NCBI GenBank assembly: GCA_951828385.1
Contig: OX639973.1
Location: 1,916,470 to 1,980,469 of the forward strand
Reading direction: 5' to 3'
Length of the DNA stretch: 64,000 nucleotides
DNA from: an uncultured Poribacteria bacterium
GTDB lineage: Bacteria; Poribacteria; WGA-4E; WGA-3G
Positions 8,316-17,600 of this stretch are shown piece after piece. Below the pieces are notes generated by a model. That model made no database searches and was not told the DNA's origin. It worked only from the letters and a program-made list of their open reading frames with translations. Made by a program: the position numbers and the translations under genes. The number at the start of each line of letters is the position of its first letter. Within the stretch, counting starts at the first letter, position 1.

Positions 8316-11300
8316 GTGAAAAAAATGCGATACATTAAACCCATCGTTTGGCTCATCTTTATCTTTTCCGGTGCCAGCGGCCTCATCTATCAGGTCATCT
8401 GGATGCGGCAGCTCATGCTCATCTTCGGCAGCACTGTCTTCGCAACGAGTACCGTCCTCACAGCGTTCATGGGTGGGCTCGCGCTCGGCAGCTACTACTT
8501 CGGGAAGAAGATTGACGAAAGCACACAATCACCGTTACGGATTTACGCGCTGCTCGAAGCCGGTATTGGTGCGTTCTGCCTTGTCTGGCCACTGATCTTA
8601 ACCGTACTCGGCGCACTCTATGTCCTGATCCATCGCAATATCACATCAGAATTCTACACCCTCTCGCTCATTCGGTTCGTGTTAACGTTTGGTGTCCTGT
8701 TAATTCCATCTACATTGATGGGCGGCACTTTGCCAGTGCTGACCCGATTTTTTGTGAAAAGATTGGAACAACTCGGTACAAACATCGGGATCCTGTACGC
8801 ACTGAACACATTCGGCGCAGTCATCGGCACTGTGGCAGCAGGCTTTTTCCTGATTGAAGCGTTAGGTATCCGATGGACGCTCGGCGTTGGCATCGCTATC
8901 AATTTCGCAGTAGCAGTCATTGCCATAGTGTTAGCACGGAAAGCGTTAGCAACAGAAGCAGACGAACCTCAAGCAGAAACACAACAACTGGAGTCTGAAG
9001 ATGTCACGTATCAACCTGAGAGACTTCTGGTACTGTGGGCAATAGGTATCTCAGGTTTCTGTGCGCTGGCTTATGAGGTGTTATGGACCCGTATCATGGT
9101 CTTTTTCCTCGGTAGCACGACTTACGCGTTTGCGACGATGCTCGCGGCGTTCCTGTTCGGCATCGCTTTGGGAAGCATGGTGCTTGCGCGCTGGGTTGAT
9201 CGGATCAAACAGCCTATCGCAATTTTCGGGATCATCCAATTCGGTATCGGGCTGTTCGCGCTGATCCTGATGCCAGCGTTTGAAGGGTTATATGGGGTGA
9301 GCAGTGCGCTCCAATCTACCTTCGGGGCGAGCAGATTCTGGACTTTTTTCTCCTGTTTTCTCGTGATGTGTCTACCGACATTTCTGATGGGTGCAAGTTT
9401 TCCACTGGTAACGAAAATCTACACCGGCAGCGCACGCCAACTCGGCAAAAGCATCGGAAACGTCTACGCCGTTAACACAGTCGGAAGCATTTTAGGATCC
9501 TTCTGTGCAGGGTTTATTTTGATTCCGCTCTTGGGTATCCGTCCGAGTATTGTCTTAACAGTAGCCTTGAACTCAGGTATCGGATGCCTGCTTATTTTAA
9601 AAAGTAGGTGGCAGACCGAGACCGGAAAATCACTCCTACAAGGGATAGGCATCGGAATGCCGATCCTCAACGCCGGATTGGCTGTGATCCTGCTGCTCAC
9701 GGTGAACCAACCGCTTTTCCTGAAGAGCGCGATTTTCAAAACGCAACGCCCCGGCGATACACTGGTTGATTACAATGAAGAGGTGGATGCCACGGTAACA
9801 ACCTTAAAAGACGATGAAGGTGTCTATCGCCTCTATGTCGATACAAATCAGGCGGCGGATGCCTCGCGTTGGGATTCGCCATCGCATCGCGTCATCGCGC
9901 ATCTGCCGTTATTATTGCACCCGCGTCCGAAACGTGCACTCGTCGTCGGCTTCGGGATGGGACTCACCTCACATTCGATAACACAACACGGTGTAAAGGT
10001 TGATGCGATAGAGTTGTCCAGCGGTGTGCTCTCCGCAGCACAAAAGTATTTTACGCACGTCAACGAAAATGTGTTTGAAAACCCACTGTTTAACTACAAA
10101 CTCAACGATGGACGCAACCACATCCTAATGACGAAGACGAAATACGACATGATCTCGACAGGTATCATCCACCCGCTTGTCAGTGCTGGGAGTTCTAATA
10201 TCTACACTGCGGATTTTTACCGTTTGTGCCGCAAGATTCTCACAGAAGACGGTATCATGTGCCAATGGGTACCCTTGCATCGGCTGCCAGAAGCACACTA
10301 TAAAATGATTGTCCGTACGTTCATTGAGGTGTTCCCTGAGACAACGCTCTGGTATAAATATACACCCGATTTCGTGATTCTCATCGGTACCCGTGAACCG
10401 CTCCAAATCAATTACAAAAACTTCATTGACCGTGCCCAGATAGCGAGTATCCGCGAAGGGCTCGCCGCAGATGATTTGGACGGCATGTCGCTACTTGATT
10501 CATTTATGATGGGACCGGAAACAGTACACAAATACGTCGGTGTTGGACCGATCCATACAGACAATCGCCCTCGGTTGGAATTCTTCCGTGGCGCGGACCT
10601 TGTAGGTACAACAACGCAAAACGTCAAAGGCATGGCGAAATACCGAGAACGGGTACTGCCGTATCTCACAAACTATGGGGCAACACTGGTGGAGCAAAGA
10701 GCAACGCGTGAGAAATTGGATACCTACTTTAGAGCCACCGAGAAATTAATCCTTGGACAGATCGCTTATGCGAGTAGAAAATACCAAAATGCCGCTACCC
10801 TCATGAACGAAGCGGTCTTGACCAACCCCGCTGATGAGACAATCCGCTATAACTTCGGTGTCGTTGCTGGCTCAATTCGCGAAGGTGATCAGAATGAACT
10901 TCAGCGGATGCAGCAAGAGATCCAGCGGACAATGGCGCAAAATCCCGACGATATTGAGGGGCACCTGCATCTCGGAATCTTATATGAGAAGCAGGGTGAA
11001 CTTGCAAAAGCAGCACGGGAACTTGAAGAATTTCTCAGACATGAGCCGAGTCGATCGGATATCTACTTCATCCTGGGACCGCTTTATGAACGCCAAGGGC
11101 ACTACAAAGAAGCACTTCGCACATACAAGCGGTTAGAACAACAAGAATCTGAATTACCTATACCGATTCTCGCTGCGATGTCTCAACTCCACCTGATACT
11201 GGAAGATACGGATGAAGCCGAAAAATACGGACAAAAAGCCGTTGCAGTAGACCCCAATTCGTGGCGCGCCCATTATTTTCTCGGAAATGTTTACGCCGCC

Positions 11301-11453
11301 ACGGATCAACAGCAAAAACAGATAGAACACTATGACTACGCGTTAAACGCACTTGATAAAATCATCCAGAATACTCCAAATTCAAGTGATTTACAGAACT
11401 TACAGATTGAAAGACAACAGATCCAAAATGAACTTGATAAGTTGAAAAAATAA
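8316..11453 (+). CDS. multispanning membrane protein fused to spermidine synthase-like and TPR domains
   Basis: A 1045-residue protein with three parts. Residues 1-470 hold about 13 hydrophobic helices in two similar halves (each with a FSGASGLIYQVIW or SGFCALAYEVLWTR type start and an STLMGGTLP or PTFLMGASFP motif). Residues 530-720 form a spermidine synthase-like Rossmann fold (RALVVGFGMGLTSHS, DAIELSSGVL, DGRNHILMTKTKYDMIS). Residues 780-1045 are TPR repeats. The family is common in uncultured bacteria; substrate and product are unknown, and a true polyamine synthase role is doubtful because the domain is membrane-tethered. GTG at 8316 and ATG at 8325 are both possible starts and neither has a strong ribosome site. 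The gene follows the DUF262 gene by 18 bases but its G+C-richer codon use matches the housekeeping genes. Confidence 0.85.
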   Translation: MKKMRYIKPIVWLIFIFSGASGLIYQVIWMRQLMLIFGSTVFATSTVLTAFMGGLALGSYYFGKKIDESTQSPLRIYALLEAGIGAFCLVWPLILTVLGALYVLIHRNITSEFYTLSLIRFVLTFGVLLIPSTLMGGTLPVLTRFFVKRLEQLGTNIGILYALNTFGAVIGTVAAGFFLIEALGIRWTLGVGIAINFAVAVIAIVLARKALATEADEPQAETQQLESEDVTYQPERLLVLWAIGISGFCALAYEVLWTRIMVFFLGSTTYAFATMLAAFLFGIALGSMVLARWVDRIKQPIAIFGIIQFGIGLFALILMPAFEGLYGVSSALQSTFGASRFWTFFSCFLVMCLPTFLMGASFPLVTKIYTGSARQLGKSIGNVYAVNTVGSILGSFCAGFILIPLLGIRPSIVLTVALNSGIGCLLILKSRWQTETGKSLLQGIGIGMPILNAGLAVILLLTVNQPLFLKSAIFKTQRPGDTLVDYNEEVDATVTTLKDDEGVYRLYVDTNQAADASRWDSPSHRVIAHLPLLLHPRPKRALVVGFGMGLTSHSITQHGVKVDAIELSSGVLSAAQKYFTHVNENVFENPLFNYKLNDGRNHILMTKTKYDMISTGIIHPLVSAGSSNIYTADFYRLCRKILTEDGIMCQWVPLHRLPEAHYKMIVRTFIEVFPETTLWYKYTPDFVILIGTREPLQINYKNFIDRAQIASIREGLAADDLDGMSLLDSFMMGPETVHKYVGVGPIHTDNRPRLEFFRGADLVGTTTQNVKGMAKYRERVLPYLTNYGATLVEQRATREKLDTYFRATEKLILGQIAYASRKYQNAATLMNEAVLTNPADETIRYNFGVVAGSIREGDQNELQRMQQEIQRTMAQNPDDIEGHLHLGILYEKQGELAKAARELEEFLRHEPSRSDIYFILGPLYERQGHYKEALRTYKRLEQQESELPIPILAAMSQLHLILEDTDEAEKYGQKAVAVDPNSWRAHYFLGNVYAATDQQQKQIEHYDYALNALDKIIQNTPNSSDLQNLQIERQQIQNELDKLKK

Positions 11454-11474
11454 AAGGAGAACACAGAACACACC

Positions 11475-13484
11475 ATGTCTCAAGAATCTTCCTTAAAACG
11501 GACCCACTATTGTGGTGACCTGCGTTTAACCGACGCAGGGACTACCGCCCAACTCAACGGTTGGGTCAAACGCCGTCGCGACCACGGCGGTGTCATTTTT
11601 GCCGATTTACGCGACAGAACTGGCATCACACAAGTCGTCTTTGATCCACAGATTGATGAAAAAGCACACGCCATCGCGGACGCTGTCAGAAGCGAATTTG
11701 TGCTGAACGTCAGCGGCACTGTCCGCGAACGCGAACCCGGTGAATTGCTTTTGCACGCCGACGCGGCTTACCAAAAAGACCTCGCCGAAGGCATGCTGTC
11801 TCCAGCATTCCGATCCCTGTTCTCTGATACAGACACCAAATACACCCTCTCCGAAGAAATTGAGGTGGCAACCCGAGTCGAAGGGGAGCGATGGCTACTC
11901 ACTGATGTCGAAAACAATCGGACATATCACATTGAGAACGAAGAAGCCGGTCTTATCATCTATCAAGGCACCGTCAATCCCGAACTCGATACAGGCGAAA
12001 TTGAGATTGCTGTGGACTCTCTGCACATTTTGAATACCGCCAAAACGCCGCCGTTCCCGGTTGAAGACAATATTGATGTCGCGGAAGACATTCGGATGCG
12101 CTATCGGTTTATCGACCTGCGTAGACCTGAGATGCAAAAAACACTCGCAATGCGGCACAAAGCAGCCCTCGCAGCACGCAACTACATGAACGAGGAGGGC
12201 TTCCTTGAAATTGAGACACCTATCTTGATGAACAGCACGCCTGAAGGCGCGCGCGACGTACTTGTCCCGAGCCGCCACTATCCGGGTCGGTTTTACGCCC
12301 TCCCGCAATCACCACAGCAGTTCAAACAGATCCTCATGATGAGCGGTGTTGATCGGTATTTCCAGATCGCGCGATGTTTCCGTGATGAGGATACCCGTTC
12401 CGACAGGCAGCTGGAGTTCACCCAGCTTGATATTGAGATGTCCTTCGCAGACACGGACGATGTACTTGCGGTAACCGAAGGGCTGATGAAACGCATATTT
12501 GAGGAGGCAGGCGATATTCCTGTCCAAACCCCGTTTTTAAGGCTCCCCTACCACGAATCGATGGCACGGTTCGGAAACGACAAACCCGATACACGGTTCG
12601 GGATGGAACTCACAGACCTCTCCGATGTCATGGCGGATTGCGACTTCCAAGTATTCGCACGGACATTAGCCAGCGGTGGACAAGTCAAAGCCATCGCCGT
12701 ACCGGGCGGTGAGGACTTCTCACGCAAAGACATCGACGACCTAACCGCGTTTGTCGCCACCTACCGCGCGAAAGGGTTGGCATGGGTCAAAGTCACAGCA
12801 GAAGGTTTCTCGTCTGGGATCGTCAAGTTCTTCACAACAGAGCAACTCGAAACGGCACAAGCGCGAACAGGCGCGCAACCCGGAGACATCATGTTCTTCG
12901 TCGCTGACAAGCCGAAGGTCGTTGCTGACGCGCTCGGCTATCTTCGCCTCCATCTCGGAAAAAAACGCAACCTTATCGACGAAACGCAATACAACTTCCT
13001 CTGGATTGTCGATTACCCACTCTTTGAGTGGAACGAGGAAGAGAATCGCTACGAACCGTTTCACCACCTGTTCACGGGCGCGACAGAAGCGACACTGCCC
13101 CTGTTAGATACCGACGCTGGAAAAGTTCAGAGCCAACACTATGATCTCGTGTGCAACGGGTACGAAATCTGTAGTGGAAGCGTCAGGATCCACCAATGGG
13201 ACATCCAACAGAAGGTCTTCGATATTCTCAACATTACACCGGAAGAGGTCGAAAGCCGGTTCGGTTATTTCATAGACGCGTTGGCGTATGGCACACCGCC
13301 GCATGCTGGCATCGCACCCGGACTTGACCGGATGGTAATGCTAATGCGGAACGAGGAGAACATCCGAGAAGTCATCGCGTTCCCGAAATCGCAACAAGGA
13401 CTCTGCCCACTCACGCATGCACCCTCTGTTGTATCGGAGGATCAGTTAGAAGAATTGTCTATCCGTGTTGATGCAGACAACTAA
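11475..13484 (+). CDS. aspS: aspartyl-tRNA synthetase with in-frame insertion
   Basis: Class II synthetase that charges tRNA(Asp), cytoplasmic. The N-terminal OB-fold anticodon domain (LNGWVKRRRDHGGVIFADLRD), motif 2 (FRDEDTRSDRQLEFTQLD), the bacterial GAD domain and motif 3 (GIAPGLDRMVMLM) are all present. At 669 residues it is longer than the usual 580-600. The excess is a segment at residues 88-164 between VSGTVRERE and GTVNPELDTGEIE, which are adjacent in ordinary AspRS. The usual LGGGSIR segment reads ICSGSVRIH here. Sequence alone cannot tell whether it also charges tRNA(Asn). AAAGGAGA ends 15 bases before the ATG. Confidence 0.93.
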   Translation: MSQESSLKRTHYCGDLRLTDAGTTAQLNGWVKRRRDHGGVIFADLRDRTGITQVVFDPQIDEKAHAIADAVRSEFVLNVSGTVREREPGELLLHADAAYQKDLAEGMLSPAFRSLFSDTDTKYTLSEEIEVATRVEGERWLLTDVENNRTYHIENEEAGLIIYQGTVNPELDTGEIEIAVDSLHILNTAKTPPFPVEDNIDVAEDIRMRYRFIDLRRPEMQKTLAMRHKAALAARNYMNEEGFLEIETPILMNSTPEGARDVLVPSRHYPGRFYALPQSPQQFKQILMMSGVDRYFQIARCFRDEDTRSDRQLEFTQLDIEMSFADTDDVLAVTEGLMKRIFEEAGDIPVQTPFLRLPYHESMARFGNDKPDTRFGMELTDLSDVMADCDFQVFARTLASGGQVKAIAVPGGEDFSRKDIDDLTAFVATYRAKGLAWVKVTAEGFSSGIVKFFTTEQLETAQARTGAQPGDIMFFVADKPKVVADALGYLRLHLGKKRNLIDETQYNFLWIVDYPLFEWNEEENRYEPFHHLFTGATEATLPLLDTDAGKVQSQHYDLVCNGYEICSGSVRIHQWDIQQKVFDILNITPEEVESRFGYFIDALAYGTPPHAGIAPGLDRMVMLMRNEENIREVIAFPKSQQGLCPLTHAPSVVSEDQLEELSIRVDADN

Positions 13485-13511
13485 GAATGGTTATCGGTTA
13501 TAAGTTATAAG

Positions 13512-13633
13512 TAGGACTTACGCATGCTGCTCTTTTGCAGCACAAACTTCCCAGTTTGTGCCACCAGAACGCTGTGTTTTCCGAAAATTCTCATCTAACA
13601 GAACGGGCTGCAGTCAAAATTGCGTAAGTCCTA
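13512..13633. repeat. 122-bp miniature inverted-repeat element, AGGACTTACGCA family
   Basis: The ends are perfect 13-base inverted repeats, TAGGACTTACGCA and TGCGTAAGTCCTA. The interior has no coding potential and holds the small hairpin CACAAACTTCCCAGTTTGTG. Related elements are at 51032 and 61765, with single ends near 5133 and 43337. Confidence 0.85.
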
Positions 13634-13732
13634 ATAAGTCTGGTTTTTGATCGACCAATATTTTTTTGTCACGCTTGTTGTGCTTATAGGTAATGGCGGT
13701 TACAAAGAGATGATAGACCATCAGAACCCTCT

Positions 13733-13858
13733 TATAGTGAAGCCCATAAATAAGTGGACATCTTCGTAGCACATACTTCCAGTTTGTGCCAGTCTGAATG
13801 CCTGTTATAGGTATTCAGACTGTTTGAGAGTGCCCAATTAATTCTAAACTTTACTATA
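13733..13858. repeat. 126-bp MITE, copy A
   Basis: Begins TATAGTGAA and ends ACTATA, with imperfect inverted termini about 30 bases long. The centre contains two hairpins: an ACTTCCAGT stem inside a CACA/TGTG frame, and AGTCTGAAT paired with ATTCAGACT. Copies B (35909) and C (43403) have exactly the same length. The TA at each end suggests Tc1/mariner-IS630-type insertion. Confidence 0.85.
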
Positions 13859-13902
13859 ACTTATAACCAACAACTGACAACTCTTTCAAAGGAGATAGCA
13901 CG

Positions 13903-14631
13903 ATGCAAGAGAAAATACGCGCTGCCCCGATACTCGTCTATCCCGAATCAGACGGAGAACCGATGGCAGAAACACCGAAACATCAGCAAGTGATGATAGA
14001 TTGCATGGATATCATGCGAAGCCATTTCCGCGGGTTGACAGATGTGTATATCGGCGGAAATATGATGCTGTATTACGAGGAGGGGAATCCTCGGAAGAGC
14101 ATCTCCCCCGATGTATTCATGGTTCGTGGTGTGTCTAAACAAGAACTCCGGACATATAAGACATGGGAACAGCAGCCGACGCTCGATTTTGTGTTAGAAG
14201 TTGCGAGTCCGAGCACATACACGCGAGACTTCAACGAGAAGATGGAGATTTACGCCAAGATTCTGAAAGTCAAAGCGTATTGCATCTATGACCCGTATCA
14301 CGAGATTGATCCGTATTTCGTTGGGTTCCGACTTGTCGGTGAAAATTATGAACAGATACCGTTTGTGGATGACCGGCTTCCCTTTGAAGTGTTGGGCTTG
14401 GAGTTCGGTGAGCGTGATGGCGCGCTGCGTTTATATGACCCTGTTAAGGCTGCGTGGTTACTTACTTCTCAAGAACGCGTCGCACAAGAAGCCCTGGCAC
14501 GGCAAGAGGCAGAATCTCGTGTGGAACAAGAAACTCGCGTACGACAGGCAGCAGAATCTCGTGCGCAACACGCCGAAGCCGAACTCGAAAAACTGCGTGC
14601 AGCCCTTGAACGTCTGGAAACAACCCAATAG
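13903..14631 (+). CDS. Uma2-family (DUF820) endonuclease-like protein
   Basis: A 242-residue protein with the Uma2/DUF820 restriction-endonuclease-like fold: ISPDVFMVRG supplies the core aspartate, followed by LDFVLEVASPSTYTRD with the ExxS motif, and KVKAYCIYDPY. The C-terminal 50 residues are a charged coiled coil rich in Q, E, A and R (ARQEAESRVEQETRVRQAAE). Uma2 proteins are abundant in cyanobacteria and related genomes; their role is unproven and a nuclease activity is inferred. AAAGGAGAT precedes the ATG closely. The stop is seven bases before the next gene, which suggests co-transcription, though the products have no obvious link. Confidence 0.85.
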   Translation: MQEKIRAAPILVYPESDGEPMAETPKHQQVMIDCMDIMRSHFRGLTDVYIGGNMMLYYEEGNPRKSISPDVFMVRGVSKQELRTYKTWEQQPTLDFVLEVASPSTYTRDFNEKMEIYAKILKVKAYCIYDPYHEIDPYFVGFRLVGENYEQIPFVDDRLPFEVLGLEFGERDGALRLYDPVKAAWLLTSQERVAQEALARQEAESRVEQETRVRQAAESRAQHAEAELEKLRAALERLETTQ

Positions 14632-14638
14632 GAGATTG

Positions 14639-17600
14639 ATGGTGAAAATCGGCAAATACCTCCCTATAGTCATCCTAATATGCATCGGATTCGGGTTTGC
14701 AACAGCAGATGCGCAAGAAAACCTCGCGCAACAAGCATCCGCTATTTTTCAGCAAAATTGCTTGAATTGTCATGGACCATCGGGATCCCACAAGGAGGCA
14801 CTCCTGATTGACCGCAACGCGCTTGTTGATACCAAAGTCGTCATTCCAGGGGACCCAGGAAACTCAGAGTTCTATAAACGACTCCTTGGACCTACTGAAA
14901 ATGGTCCACAAATGCCTCTCAATCTACCGCCACTCTCACCAGAAGCCGTTGAAACGGTTGCGCGTTGGATTACCACAGGCGCGCCTGATTGGGATGTTCA
15001 ACATGACATCAATTTCATCACTACGGATGCAATACTTGATACCATTCGGAACCATTTGGACTCGCTGGATCCCTTTGACCGTCCTTCCGCACGGTACTTT
15101 ACAATGACGCATCTCTATAATGCAGGTGAAACCCCTGAGACCCTCAGTGACTATCGGATCGCGCTCTCTAAACTCATAAATAGTCTCTCGTGGAAGCTTG
15201 AGATTACCAACCCAATACCCATTGATGCAGCACAAACAATCTTCTATATTGACCTGCGGCGTTACAAATGGAATACCACAACCGATGTCTGGCCACAAAT
15301 TGAGCAGGTATATCCCTACAACATTGCGTTTGATCCAGAAACACAAGCCGGTCTTCTCGAAAAACTGACCCAACTGCAGACCGAAACGGGCAGCACAGTG
15401 CCGTTTGTCCATATTGATTGGTTCCTTGCGACCGCCTCACTACCCCCCCTCTACCACGACATTTTGGGGTTGCCAGAAACAGACAGTGTGTTAGAGGCAC
15501 AACTGGGGGTGAATGTCGCGAGTCATATCACGGATGCCCCGGGAATAGATGTCTGGCGTGCAGGTTTCAACGATTCGGGTGTCTCCGAAAACAACCGCGT
15601 TGTCGAACGGCACACGTCCAGCTATGGTGCGTATTGGAAAAGTTACGATTTTGCGGGGAACGTAGGTTCACAGAACATCTTTACACATCCGCTTGATTTT
15701 ACACACGATGGTGGCGAAATTATCTTCAATCTACCAAACGGATTGCAGGCGTACTTGCTGGTTGATGCCAAAGGGAACCGACTCAACGACGCGCCAATTA
15801 ACATCGTTTCTAACCCAGTCGCCAGCGATCCGACAGTTAAGAACGGACTTTCGTGTATTGGGTGTCATACCCAAGGCATGAAAACGTTTAAAGATAGCGT
15901 GCGCGCGGCGATTGAACAGGATGACAACCCACCGTATAACAAAGCACACGCCTTACGTCTCTATCCTGAGCAGTCAGTGCTTGATGATCTGCTGCAAAAA
16001 GATACGGAAAGGTTCCAGCAGGCATTAGAAAAGATTGGCGGTCCATTTGCGGACGACGCATCCAGGCAACGCTTCTTCAAGCACCATGAAAATGAACCGG
16101 TCCAACGGTTTCATGAATTGTTTCAAGCACCGCTAAGTGCATCGGACGCTGCTGCCGCCGTCGGATTAGAGACAGAGGCGTTCCTTGCACAGATACGTGA
16201 GAAACAGAGCCTAAAAAACTTAGGATTACAAACACTCACAGATGTGAACGGCACCGTAAAACGGGATGCGTGGACATCCAACTTTGACCAAATGATTTCT
16301 GCCCTGAATACACCTGATAGCACCCTACCGCCAGTCGTGCAACGTCCAGAACTTATCCCGGGACAGTCTGTTAACATTCCGGATCCAAACCTTCGCACCG
16401 CAATTGCTGAAGCACTCGGCAAAGCATCTGGTGACACGATTACTGCAGAGGAAATGGCAACGCTGACGCGTCTTGTGGCAACCTACAAGCAGATTCAAAA
16501 TTTAGGAGGGATTCAGTTCGCAACTGGGTTGGAGCATCTGGATCTTCAGAAAAATAACATCTCGGATATATCACCTCTCGCTGGGCTAACGCAGTTAGAG
16601 GCACTGTATCTCGATGGGAATAACATCTCGGATGTATCGCCGCTCGCAGGACTTACGAAGTTAGAGACACTGCTTATCAGAGGAGATACTAACAACCGGG
16701 GCCCCCACACGAACTATATATCGGATATATCATCGCTCGCTGGGCTCATGCAGCTAAAGAAGTTGTGGCTCTCTGGTAACAACATCTCAGACCTTTCGCC
16801 ACTTGTTGGGCTAACACAGTTAACGTCCCTGACTCTTGATGGGAATAACATCTCAGATGTATCGCTGCTTGCAGGACTAATTGAGTTAACGTCCCTATCT
16901 CTCGAGAATAACAACATCTCAGATTTTTCGCCACTTGTTGGGCTAACGAAGTTAGAGTGGTTGGTGTTTGACGTAGCCTATGACAATCTATCAACTCTTC
17001 CCGAATCGATAGCGAAACTTCAAAGGAGCCTGTATTTCAGTCAGCACGACCCACCAATATCAGACCTATCACCACTTGCAAGATTCACTGGGTTACGGAT
17101 ACTGTATCTCGATAATAACAATATCTCCGATGTTTCGCCACTTGCAGAATTAACTGAACTATTTGCTTTAGGTCTCAGCAATAACAATATCTCCGATATT
17201 TCGCCACTTGCAGGGCTAACCAAACTATCTTTTTCTCTGAATCTCGACAATAACAACATTTCCGATGTCTCACCACTCACCGGGTTAACTGGGTTAAGGG
17301 AGTTGCTTCTTAGACAGAACAACATATCAGACATATCGCCCCTGAAGGCGATACGCGAGAAGACAGGCAACGTCCTTTGGTACCACAATCCCGGTTTTCC
17401 CGAAGGCGGCCCCAAAATAGAGGGACCCTGGTTATGGGTGGCGGTCCCGGGGCAACAAGACGACTGGAGGAGGGGAGCGGATTTCCTGGCACGAGCAAGC
17501 GGGAACACTGTGACACAAGTGGGGATCGCAACAACTGGTGCGACAGTGGGCAGCTCCGTTGGAGAAAATGTGTGGACACCCCACAAAGTGGAGGGACATG

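Noticed and set aside
11895-12308. 137-codon minus-strand open frame in aspS
   Set aside because: Antisense to conserved class II synthetase sequence; no independent signal.
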